A stretch of 64,000 bases of DNA, taken from positions 7,250-71,249 of the forward strand of contig JAEWUD010000037.1 in NCBI GenBank assembly GCA_023397475.1, read 5' to 3'. The position numbers and the translations under genes were made by a program. The notes beneath the pieces were generated by a model. The model did not search any database. It was given only the letters and a program-made list of their open reading frames with translations, and had not been told where the DNA came from. Below, in pieces: positions 28,532 to 36,370 of the stretch; the stretch's first letter is position 1; every line of letters begins with the position of its first letter. Origin of the DNA: Bacillota bacterium. Lineage in GTDB: Bacteria > Bacillota > Clostridia > Saccharofermentanales > Saccharofermentanaceae.

Positions 28532-30310
28532 TCATCCCTCAATTGTCCCGACATCCGCGAAGATCAACATCTCCGCCGTCAGATTACTCTGCCCATCCTG
28601 CTCGTATCCGTAGATACTGTAGAACGCGACTACGAGATTCGCTCCGTCTCCGGAAGCGGTCAGAAGCATTGCTTCTGGACTAAGATTATACCCTATATCG
28701 CCCCGATCCGCTCTCAGCTCCTCGGCAAACTCCGTCACCGATGCCGTCGCGAGAACCTGTCCGTCCGCGGAGAGAAGCTCGACGCTGATCTCCTTCGTGT
28801 CCGACACAACGTCCAGTTGATACTCCTGCCCCTCCTCAACGAAGGTGCCAACCGTCGTCCGGCCCCCCATCGAGATATCCTTGCCATACACGGTCGAGAA
28901 CAGGATGTCGCCGGATACTGGAAGCCCCGCCGTCCTGTCCATCGAGTACGAATACTCGTCGTAATTCGTATTCACCCCCGTCGATTCCTCATACGTTGGA
29001 AATCCGAACACCGTCTCGAAATCCTCCCAATATCCGAAATCCTCCGGAATACCGGGAACCTTCCCGCTATCCCCCGCCTCGTCCAGATAGGTCATGCCGT
29101 TTCGCAGGATCTCTCTGTCCTCCAAAGAGATGTCCGGATTCTCGACAATCCGCTCCACGTCCCGCATGCTGTTGCGGGCGAGAACCTCCTCGACCTTCTC
29201 CGTCTGCGAAATCGTGGAAATCGTGAAAGCATCCACCGGCGGCACGGCAGAGACCAGCAGAAGCCCCGCAAGGATCAGCCCGATCACATGATTCTTCTTC
29301 GGCGGCAACACGCTGGTAATCACACCGGCCAGAATCGCGAAAAGTCCGTAGAGAATCGCGTAATATGTGTCGTGCGTAATCCCGAAGGCCGGAATCTTCA
29401 TCAGAATCCGGATCGTCTGGTACAGGGCGATCAGGGCGGCCAGCTTCGGGAAAATAAGCCGGTAAATCACGAAGATCTTCTTATCCTGCTCATCCGTCAG
29501 CACATAGAGCCCGATGACCGCGACGCAATACGTGAGAATCATCGGATACAGAATGCCCTCCGGATCCCCCATCGTCAGCGTTTTCACGAGATAGAGAAGG
29601 AGTACGAGCGTATAGATCGCGACGAGCGGCAGCAGCACATACATCAGAAGAATTCGCAGAAACGCGGGAACCGTGTAGATCTTCGTATCCCTCTCCGCCT
29701 CATCCTCCCGCCCAAACGACGGCAACATCGACAGCAGAACAATCGGTGCAACAAGGATGAGAATCGTGCTGTTCACGTACGAATACGTGTCCGGATGCAG
29801 GCGAAAAAGCAAATTGTCGATCGCCCCGAGGACGAGCAAGATGCCCCCGAACGCGATGCCCACATAGAAAACCGTGGAGAAAAAGGCCTTAAAGAACCCA
29901 AGAAACGACAGATTGAAACTCGTCTGTTTTCGAATAGCCGGTATACAGACTGATAGCAGCAGAAACACGCCGCCCAAGGCCATCGCCCGCACGATCTCCC
30001 TGGATTCCTCGAGGTTCGCACCGCGAAGGAACACATAATAGAGAGCCGTTATCACAAGTCCGGCGGCCGGAACCGCAAAGACCATGACCTTTCGCGTATG
30101 CCGCTCCGACAAGAGCGTCGCAAACAACGTCACAAAACACCCGATCGTGAGCGCCATAAACTCCGCGTCGAAACGCATCGAATAGCCGGTCGCGATATTC
30201 ACAAAGTTCAGAACAAGTATAACGATCAGCAGAAGGATCGTCAGCGGGAAACGAAGAATCGTCTTCCCGATCGACCGGACACCCTTCTTCAGGAATTCAA
30301 TAAGTCTCAT
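28532..30310 (-). CDS. DUF4153-type multi-pass membrane protein
   Basis: The protein has 592 aa. The first ~375 residues hold about ten to eleven membrane helices, beginning LRFPLTILLLIVILVL, and match the general organisation of DUF4153 proteins. Residues ~390-592 are a soluble, acidic, probably extracellular domain with beta character (VPGIPEDFGYWEDFETVFGF). No catalytic motif is visible. A GGAGGGG site precedes the ATG. It lies immediately upstream of hydE on the same strand and could share its transcript, but no functional link is known. Function unknown. Confidence 0.75.
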   Translation of the reverse strand: MRLIEFLKKGVRSIGKTILRFPLTILLLIVILVLNFVNIATGYSMRFDAEFMALTIGCFVTLFATLLSERHTRKVMVFAVPAAGLVITALYYVFLRGANLEESREIVRAMALGGVFLLLSVCIPAIRKQTSFNLSFLGFFKAFFSTVFYVGIAFGGILLVLGAIDNLLFRLHPDTYSYVNSTILILVAPIVLLSMLPSFGREDEAERDTKIYTVPAFLRILLMYVLLPLVAIYTLVLLLYLVKTLTMGDPEGILYPMILTYCVAVIGLYVLTDEQDKKIFVIYRLIFPKLAALIALYQTIRILMKIPAFGITHDTYYAILYGLFAILAGVITSVLPPKKNHVIGLILAGLLLVSAVPPVDAFTISTISQTEKVEEVLARNSMRDVERIVENPDISLEDREILRNGMTYLDEAGDSGKVPGIPEDFGYWEDFETVFGFPTYEESTGVNTNYDEYSYSMDRTAGLPVSGDILFSTVYGKDISMGGRTTVGTFVEEGQEYQLDVVSDTKEISVELLSADGQVLATASVTEFAEELRADRGDIGYNLSPEAMLLTASGDGANLVVAFYSIYGYEQDGQSNLTAEMLIFADVGTIEG

Positions 30311-30856
30311 AAGAACCCCTCCTTGGAATCAATCCGCATATTATCTATGCATCTATAAGCGCGAAAAGCGCATGCCGCCTCCCGGGCCCCCGAGACGTCG
30401 ACCGCATCAAACATCCGCCTACAATCATTCTATGCCGCCAAAAAGTCATCGTCAAACAACAGAGCGAAATCCTGCCTGAATCTACCGCCGGAAAAGCGCA
30501 CGTTGACCGCAGAAAATCTCGGAGAACTCGCGATAATCACGCAAGAAAATGACCACCCGTATTTTATTGTGAGCTTGTTTCGCTTTCACATGATTCCAGT
30601 ACGCCGGAATATACATATAAGTGGTCTTTGTGAATAACATTGTGGCTCAACCCCATTAACTTCGTTGCACAAAATGAGGCAACATGTTCGATGTGAGTTG
30701 AAAATCGCTAATGCACCGACGAAATAGGTAACTGAGAGCCTTTTCGTCGGTGCGTCGGTTGTGCACCATTTACTCCGCTTACAATTCACGTTTCGTGCGT
30801 TCAGCGTGTTCATTACGTGGCGGCATATTCACCTGCCAAAAAATCCTCGATTAGGA
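30311..30856. other. Gene-free stretch upstream of tRNA-Ser
   Basis: This is about 545 bp between the DUF4153 gene and the tRNA promoter. Open frames here (up to 75 codons) lack ribosome sites and family features. The only clear structure is the 12-bp-stem hairpin at 30713-30753. The stretch 30560-30830 resembles decayed repeat material. Confidence 0.5.
30713..30753. repeat. Single hairpin with the same 12-17-12 plan as the 75-bp repeats
   Basis: GCACCGACGAAA at 30713-30724 and TTTCGTCGGTGC at 30742-30753 are perfect complements separated by 17 bases. Arrays 2 and 3 use GCACATACGAAA/TTTCGTATGTGC with the same 17-base loop. The three changed stem positions (ATA to CGA) are compensated on the other arm. 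Confidence 0.75.
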
Positions 30857-30885
30857 TTGACAAGAGCCGACAAAATAAGTATATT
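30857..30885 (+). promoter_or_regulatory. Sigma-A promoter of tRNA-Ser
   Basis: TTGACA (30857-30862), a 17-base spacer and TATATT (30880-30885) place a consensus promoter about 45 bp before the mature tRNA 5' end. Confidence 0.8.
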
Positions 30886-30931
30886 CTTAGAGCAGGTTTC
30901 AAACGCCTGCGCAAAAGTAACATCAAGCCGT

Positions 30932-31022
30932 GGAGAGATGGCTGAGCTGGTCTAAGGCGCACGACTGGAAATCGTGTGTTGGCTAATCCCAACCGAGAGT
31001 TCGAATCTCTCTCTCTCCGCCA
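30932..31022 (+). tRNA. tRNA-Ser, anticodon GGA
   Basis: The gene is 91 nt including an encoded CCA. The acceptor stem GGAGAGA pairs with TCTCTCC (31012-31018) with discriminator G. The anticodon arm CGACT-GGA-AATCG reads UCC/UCU. A long variable arm (GTTGGCTAATCCCAAC) and T-arm GAGAG-TTCGAAT-CTCTC are diagnostic of a class II serine tRNA. Confidence 0.96.
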
Positions 31023-31025
31023 AGT

Positions 31026-31064
31026 AAAAAAGAGAATCCACCTTCACGGTGGGTTCTCTTTTTT
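31026..31064 (+). terminator. Rho-independent terminator of tRNA-Ser
   Basis: AAGAGAATCCACC pairs with GGTGGGTTCTCTT around a 5-base loop and is followed by a T run (TTTTTT). It starts four bases after the tRNA CCA. Confidence 0.92.
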
Positions 31065-31456
31065 AGTTTGCTGTGTAAGGAGAGAGATTCGAACTCGCGA
31101 GAGAATACGCCGATCAGGCCGTCGTCCGGTGGACAGCGGTCCGGCGGATGCCGAGGAGCTTGCGACGAGGGGTTAGCAGGCTAGCTGAGCAAAAAAAAGA
31201 TTAGAGTTCAAAAAAATAGAAGGCTCAGCGACGTCTGCGACAGAATCTCTCTCGAACCGCCAGATTGCAAGAAGGTAGTTGATGTTGTGGATGCGTTTCT
31301 CGGACTTTTTTATAAGCTAAAACAAATGCGTTTCTTTCGATTGTAATCGATTTTTTTACCGTATCTGACAGTTTTTCGATTATCTTCGATTTCTCAAATT
31401 GGAAATAATAGGTAATGATACGTAGATCAATCTGTGAGTTTCAGAACTTTTCGAGA
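31065..31456. other. Gene-free stretch with tRNA 3'-end-like fragments
   Basis: No gene is seen. At about 31079-31101 the minus strand reads GAGTTCGAATCTCTCTCC, like the T-arm and acceptor 3' side of the neighbouring tRNA-Ser in opposite orientation. Near 31226-31252 a looser plus-strand copy (GAATCTCTC...CCGCCA) occurs. These may be scars of tRNA-targeted integration or decayed tRNA copies. Confidence 0.35.
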
Positions 31457-32359
31457 TTACGAAGCGCTCAAGCGCCGGTATTCCGACGGCGAGTAGCGGA
31501 TTTCTTTCTTGAAGGCCTTGCTGAAATAGCTGATGTCGGAGAACCCCGTCCGGTCACAGATCTCGGACATGCTCAGCATCGTATCCCGAAGAAGTGCCGC
31601 GGCCATGGTCATGCGAAGGCGCGTCAGATACCGGTTGATCGACTGCCCCGTACTCTTGCGAAACTCCGCCAGCAAGGTCGTGCGATTCGTGTGAAATTGC
31701 GCCGCGAGCTGATCGACCGTGATCTTGCTGTCAAAATTCATCTGCAGATAGTGGATGACATCCGCGACCAACGGCGTGCATGTGTTTGAAGGTATGTCAG
31801 AAAGAAAGTAGGGTTGCTTGGATTCGTCGGTCCGCGAGAGCGCGAACAAAATCATCAGAATATACGCCCGGCTTCGGCACGGCCAATTCGGATCTACTTG
31901 TTCGTTCAGCAGATGACAAAGCGACTGAAAGTGGCGTTCCAAATCGGACGCTTCGGACGAATGCAAAGGGAAGATTCGCACCGGCTGTTCTTTTGCGCGG
32001 ATAAACGGAAAGAAATAATACAAATCCTGGCGATCTTCCGGACGCACGGTATCTGTCTCGATCGTGTGATAATCGAGATGCCCGTTGATCACCGTCGGTG
32101 ATAGGGCCAGCAGATAGAAGTTCGTGTCATAATTGCTGACGATGGAAAGCGTGTCCTTCTCATTCAGACAAAAGGCGTTCGCTCCCGTGAGAATCCGCTC
32201 AGTCTCATTTATGCGTAAATGTAAAGTTCCCTCGCGCATAAAAAAAACCCGATAGCAAGGCTTCGGCGTATCGACGTCGTTTGGTCGCTCAATTCTATGG
32301 ATGCCGGCATCAAAGCAGTAATCCAAGTAATGAAGAAATCCGATGGTCTGACAATTCAT
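31457..32359 (-). CDS. AraC-family transcriptional regulator
   Basis: The 300-aa protein has an N-terminal ligand-binding half (residues ~1-185, cupin-like with LRINETERILTGANAFCLNEKDTLSI) and a C-terminal double helix-turn-helix (~200-300). The latter reads KITVDQLAAQFHTNRTTLLAEFRKSTGQSINRYLTRLRM, then MSEICDRTGFSDISYFSKAFKKEIRYSPSEYRR, the AraC signature. No neighbouring sugar gene on either side identifies a target. The promoter upstream is of consensus type. A repeat array starts about 175 bp upstream of the gene. Confidence 0.92.
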   Translation of the reverse strand: MNCQTIGFLHYLDYCFDAGIHRIERPNDVDTPKPCYRVFFMREGTLHLRINETERILTGANAFCLNEKDTLSIVSNYDTNFYLLALSPTVINGHLDYHTIETDTVRPEDRQDLYYFFPFIRAKEQPVRIFPLHSSEASDLERHFQSLCHLLNEQVDPNWPCRSRAYILMILFALSRTDESKQPYFLSDIPSNTCTPLVADVIHYLQMNFDSKITVDQLAAQFHTNRTTLLAEFRKSTGQSINRYLTRLRMTMAAALLRDTMLSMSEICDRTGFSDISYFSKAFKKEIRYSPSEYRRLSAS

Positions 32360-32392
32360 ACGACACCTGCTTCTAACGATGATTATAGAAAA

Positions 32393-32421
32393 ATTATAGT
32401 TTATGCCGCTATGAAATGCAA
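32393..32421 (-). promoter_or_regulatory. Promoter of the AraC-family gene
   Basis: On the minus strand TTGCAT (32421-32416), a 17-base spacer and TATAAT (32398-32393) lie about 35 bp upstream of the ATG. Confidence 0.7.
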
Positions 32422-32535
32422 AAGTGATTTGCGCAACTTCTTGTCCGGGCGAGGGTTTGAGAATTGGCCAGGTTCGTCAGCATTCTGGCGTATGCTGGCT
32501 GGGGCAACGATGAGAAATGCATCGGACGAGCCGCC

Positions 32536-32819
32536 GCACATACGAAAACCCGTGAAGAAGCCTGTTTCGTATGTGCATCATTGACAAATAACCTCTTCAG
32601 AACCGCTGGCGCACATACGAAAACCTAGGAAGTGTCCTGTTTCGTATGTGGATCATTGACAAATAACCTCGTCAGAACCGCTGGGCGCACATACGAAAAC
32701 CCGGATTAGCACGCATTTCGTATGTGCATCATTGACAAATAACCGCTCTGGGAAGGCCGCCGCACATACGAAAACCTAGGAAGTGTCCTGTTTCGTATGT
32801 GCATCATTGATAAATAACT
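32536..32819 (-). repeat. Array 2: four ~75-bp hairpin repeats
   Basis: GCACATACGAAA starts at 32536, 32611, 32687 and 32762 (steps 75, 76, 75). Each unit has a complementary TTTCGTATGTGC (arm degenerate in some units) after 17 bases and then ATCATTGAYAAATAA. The array is the reverse complement of array 3. Loops vary while stems are mostly conserved. No coding evidence. Confidence 0.9.
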
Positions 32820-32825
32820 GCAGCG

Positions 32826-33257
32826 AACGACTGGGTTCGTCCACAAACCTATCCCAATACGCATAATTCTTATGAATCTAACCAAATTATCGGTATTTTC
32901 TAACACGGCGAAACGCTCTACTCACGAAAAATAGAGATAATCTCACGATATGACGGAGAATTATATGTATGAACGGCCTCGTAGTTAACTTGATTGTCGA
33001 AATAATACAGATAATTCTATGAGAACCAACGAAATTATTTGTACTACTATGAATGTTATTTATCATAGCTTGTTTTTTCACAGTCTTCCAGGTTGTTTCA
33101 ATCTCACATCCGCCATTTGCTTGTTTTGTCATACTCTTCCAGGTTGATTTAATCTCACATCCGTCACTCGCCCCAATGTCACTATCGAGAGACATATAAA
33201 TCCCCGACACGAAACCAATAACACTTCTTCCCCACCTTCTCAATACTTCAACACACA
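32826..33257. other. AT-rich gene-free stretch with a two-copy 52-bp repeat
   Basis: CTTCCAGGTTG followed by TTTAATCTCACATCCG-like sequence occurs near 33084 and again about 52 bp later near 33136. A 123-codon minus frame crosses the region, but it has biased low-complexity residues, no ribosome site and no family, so I treat it as non-coding. Confidence 0.45.
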
Positions 33258-33303
33258 AAGACTGCCTCGTCCGACTTTGTTACAAGTCATCTGAGGCAGC
33301 CTT
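33258..33303 (-). terminator. Nested hairpin, possible terminator of the MBL lipoprotein gene
   Basis: AAGGCTGCCTC and GAGGCAGTCTT are complementary with one mismatch and enclose a second stem (GACTT/AAGTC). The minus strand continues TTTGTGTG. It lies about 130 bp after the MBL gene stop, beyond the IS-end-like repeats. Confidence 0.45.
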
Positions 33304-33324
33304 CTAAGGGGGCATAGCCGGATG

Positions 33325-33431
33325 AAGGCCGGCGGTGGCTGGCATTTTCGAGCCGGTGGCTGGCACTCTCAAGGATGTTACTGACATTACTCGAGCCGGT
33401 GGCTGGCATTAACTCGTGTCACTTGCTGGCA
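33325..33431. mobile_element. Remnant resembling the end of an IS21-family element
   Basis: GGTGGCTGGCA occurs at 33334, 33355 and 33398, with a shorter copy (TTGCTGGCA) at about 33423, twice preceded by CGAGCC. Multiple short repeats of this kind mark the ends of IS21-family elements. No istA or istB gene is present, so this would be a solo end. It abuts the stop of the MBL gene. Confidence 0.35.
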
Positions 33432-33432
33432 T

Positions 33433-34323
33433 TTACTCGAAGATATAATTATTTCGTATGATCACGACGTTCAGGGTTTCTTCGGGCAGGTCTTCCGCCC
33501 CGATCGCGAAAAGATCGTCGTAGTAAGTGATCGCACCGTAGTGCTCTTCGAGTACCGGGACGGCGTCCTCCGTATAATGTGTGGGGATGATGATCTTGGG
33601 GTTTACTTGTTCGATCAGGGTGAAGCCCTTCAGATTATCGAGGTTCATCGAGGAGAAGGAGTTCTCGAATTGCATGAACGCGATGTCGATCTCGCCGAGC
33701 TTTTCGAGTTGTTCCTCGGTCAAAGTGGTCTGTCCGATGTCTCCCATATGTGCGATGCGAAGGCCGTTGACCTCGAATACGATGATCTCATTGCCGCCCG
33801 CGGGAAGTATGACATCGCCGTTATGCGCGCAGGGAATGGTATAGACATGGAAGGATCCGACGGTTACGTCTCCGGATTGACTTATGATTTTCTCGCAATC
33901 GAAGGAGTCCGTGAAGGTGTCATCGTTATGGTCGGCATGGTTATGGGTGGAGCAGATGAGGACAGGATCCAGAGCGAGCTTACGCAGCTTCGGCATCTGC
34001 GCCGGGTCGACAACTGCTGTCTCACCGTCAACGGAGGTGATCAGGTACGAGTTGTACGCATAGGAGAAGCTTGTCGAGATCGTACGTAGTTCGACCTTGC
34101 CGGAGACGTTCGGGGGTAAGGTCGGCACGGCGGGAGCAGTCTCGACCGGAGCTGCTGTTGTCTGAGCCGCTGTCGTTGCGACCGTTGTCGTCGCGGAGGC
34201 AGAATTTCGCGAAGCATCGGTTGTAAGGATGGGTCCGGTCGGGTCCGACGAACAGGCGCCCGCCCAGCATCCGACCATGAGAATCGCAAATAGAACAAGA
34301 AGGACCTTCGGTGTTTTGCTCAT
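33433..34323 (-). CDS. MBL-fold metallo-hydrolase lipoprotein
   Basis: The start is the ATG at 34323, preceded by AAGGAG, giving 296 aa; a longer open frame upstream is spurious. Residues 1-24 are a lipoprotein signal (LVLFAILMVGCWAGACSS, lipobox Cys near 23), followed by a Thr/Ala/Pro-rich linker (~28-70). The rest is a UlaG-like metallo-beta-lactamase fold: VDPAQMPK, ICSTHNHADHND (the metal-binding H-x-H-x-D-H), IPCAHNGD, IAHMGDIGQT and IIIPTHYTEDA. It would act outside the membrane. Substrate unknown. It stands alone, and repeats resembling an IS21 end lie right after it. Confidence 0.88.
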   Translation of the reverse strand: MSKTPKVLLVLFAILMVGCWAGACSSDPTGPILTTDASRNSASATTTVATTAAQTTAAPVETAPAVPTLPPNVSGKVELRTISTSFSYAYNSYLITSVDGETAVVDPAQMPKLRKLALDPVLICSTHNHADHNDDTFTDSFDCEKIISQSGDVTVGSFHVYTIPCAHNGDVILPAGGNEIIVFEVNGLRIAHMGDIGQTTLTEEQLEKLGEIDIAFMQFENSFSSMNLDNLKGFTLIEQVNPKIIIPTHYTEDAVPVLEEHYGAITYYDDLFAIGAEDLPEETLNVVIIRNNYIFE

Positions 34324-34507
34324 AAAAAATCTCCTTGGAATCGTATCGGTGTATGGTTCTACCGACACAATACCAAGGAGACGCAACATTTCCCATGCAA
34401 TATTTGCAGTGAAATTTGTACTTTTTCGCGATCGCTCCGAAAAACGCTCGGACGCTTGTGAGATCGCTTCATGGGCGCTCCTTCGCGAGGTTCCCGGATG
34501 AGGATCG

Positions 34508-36172
34508 TCAGGGCAGCTTATAGATGAGCATGTACTCGGACCCGAAGGCATTCAGGGCCACTGTCTTCTCACAGGTTGCCATGTAGTTCGACAGGCCGGC
34601 ATCCGGAACCCATTGTCTGCCCAACTCGTCGCGCGTGACCTGATAGGCGCGAAGACTGATCATCAGATAATCGGCATTGCGGTCCATCTGACCGTACTGC
34701 GCGCTGGTCACCTTCATCCGGGTCTTGTAGGCGGCGGGAAGAATGTCATAAGCTTTGCGAAGGCCGTCCATCGACATCCATTCGGCGGCAGTGACTGTGA
34801 TCACCTCGTCCGAATCTGTTTTGTCGATCAGCTCCATCAGAGCCTTAACCTGCATGACATTCCAGTAATCCATCTCGTAGCTTTTCGCGGGGTCAGATCC
34901 GGCCAATACGTTGTAGTAGACGAGTTCGTTCGGATGGTTGATAACGATGACGAGGCCGGATGCGGCAATTGCCGCCGCGACGACGCCCGCGGCAATTTTT
35001 TTTGCTTTGCCGCGCAACAGATCGATGATCCATTTGACGCCGAGAGTCGCGAGCAGCATCAGAAGTCCGTTCAGGAAATAGAAGTGGCGCCAGCTATCGT
35101 ACAGGACCGGGCGGCGAATCATCGCATATCCGATGAAGACCCAGATACAGACGAAGCTCATAAGCGGGATCAGTTGAGGCGCGCCGAAGATCTCCTTGAT
35201 CTTCTTTCCCTTGAGTGTCGCGAAGGCCGCGATATTGCCGATGATGGTCATGAGTACCGTGAAGATCGGCGTCGTAAGCGCGAAAAGCACCGGTACATAG
35301 TGCCACGGCACCGGCTGATGGGACTTACCCATATAGAAGACGACGCCGTTCCAGTCTGAATAATTCGAGGAACGTTTGAAAACATAGGATATGAAGTCTA
35401 TGGGCGCGTGCCACATCACGGGAGTGAGCAGTGTATAGAAAACGACAAAGGCAACCACGGCGACAAGTCCGGGCAGTAAGGCCTTCTTCACGGACCACTC
35501 CTTGCGGACCGTGACAGAGATCAGGTAGCATACGCCGGCAAGCCCGAAGAACAGAAGTCCGGAGATACGCATATTCGCGGCAAAGGCCCCTGCCAACGCG
35601 AAAAGGATGGCATGCCGGTATTTGCGCGTCTGTAGAAATTGATAGAAGAACCAGAGGCACAGAATGATCATGGACATCGAGATGATGTCCTTCGAATTAT
35701 AGTGTCCCTCGGCAAAAAATCGCGGGCTCAGGTAGAGAAACAGCGAAGCAACGATTCCGTACTTCCAGTCCCCGAGCAGGCGCGACCCGAGGAAATACAA
35801 ACCGACGACGCCGAGCATGAAGATCAGGAACGTGTAGGCATGGAAGATCAGCATCAGTGTTCGCGGAGCCTCCTCGCCGAGATCCGTGAAAAGCACCGGC
35901 GTCAGTGGGTAATAGACGGACTGGCCGTGGTCGATATCCGGGTTCTCGAGGACATCGGTGAATTCGATTCCGGTAGCGGATTTCTGCGGTTCGCCCGCTT
36001 CGTCCGTGAACACGCCGGCATACTCGCGAAGATTCGTGCCGAGTGTCCGGATCTCCATCAGCTCATCCCATGGCATGCCGTAATTCGGAGTGACCAGAAG
36101 ACCTATCAGTGTGAGCAGAACAAAGAACGCGGCGATGATCGCCGAACGTTTACGAGAAGCGGTTTCCGGCAT
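34508..36172 (-). CDS. GT39/PMT-like membrane glycosyltransferase
   Basis: The 554-aa protein has about eleven membrane helices. After the first helix, a short extracytoplasmic loop reads GMPWDELMEI, the acidic D-E of lipid-linked sugar transferases of the GT-C fold. HYNSKDIISMSMIIL and YDSWRHFYFLNGLL are further conserved-looking loops. The C-terminal ~100 residues are soluble (YEMDYWNVMQVKALMEL). This family usually moves a sugar from a polyprenyl phosphate to a protein or glycan outside the cell. No other glycan gene is adjacent, so the acceptor is unknown. Confidence 0.78.
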   Translation of the reverse strand: MPETASRKRSAIIAAFFVLLTLIGLLVTPNYGMPWDELMEIRTLGTNLREYAGVFTDEAGEPQKSATGIEFTDVLENPDIDHGQSVYYPLTPVLFTDLGEEAPRTLMLIFHAYTFLIFMLGVVGLYFLGSRLLGDWKYGIVASLFLYLSPRFFAEGHYNSKDIISMSMIILCLWFFYQFLQTRKYRHAILFALAGAFAANMRISGLLFFGLAGVCYLISVTVRKEWSVKKALLPGLVAVVAFVVFYTLLTPVMWHAPIDFISYVFKRSSNYSDWNGVVFYMGKSHQPVPWHYVPVLFALTTPIFTVLMTIIGNIAAFATLKGKKIKEIFGAPQLIPLMSFVCIWVFIGYAMIRRPVLYDSWRHFYFLNGLLMLLATLGVKWIIDLLRGKAKKIAAGVVAAAIAASGLVIVINHPNELVYYNVLAGSDPAKSYEMDYWNVMQVKALMELIDKTDSDEVITVTAAEWMSMDGLRKAYDILPAAYKTRMKVTSAQYGQMDRNADYLMISLRAYQVTRDELGRQWVPDAGLSNYMATCEKTVALNAFGSEYMLIYKLP

Positions 36173-36370
36173 AATTGTGCTCTCCTTTGATAAAAATCAT
36201 TGTCATTATAGCAGAGACCGGCGCCTTGTCTCACAAGGCCGGCGAAAATATTCCCTGACCGCAAAAAATACGTTTCTGCCGCGATAACAGTACCATTTTA
36301 CCTAGATTTTACCGAAGAGAATATTTTCGCGAATCGCATACTTGAGGCAAAGAAAAGCGAGGTGAAATAC

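Noticed and set aside
30586..30813. A 75-codon minus frame across the 12-17-12 hairpin
   Set aside because: No ribosome site or family; it is crossed by a structured repeat.
32536..32819. Integron attC array
   Set aside because: Units are directly adjacent with no cassettes between them, lack attC R/L box cores, and no integrase gene is seen.
32887..33258. A 123-codon minus frame upstream of array 2
   Set aside because: It has no ribosome site, covers the 52-bp duplication, and its residues do not resemble a folded protein.
34324..34551. N-terminal extension of the MBL lipoprotein
   Set aside because: The internal ATG at 34323 has an ideal AAGGAG site and begins a lipoprotein signal; the upstream part is unlikely protein and overlaps the neighbouring gene.
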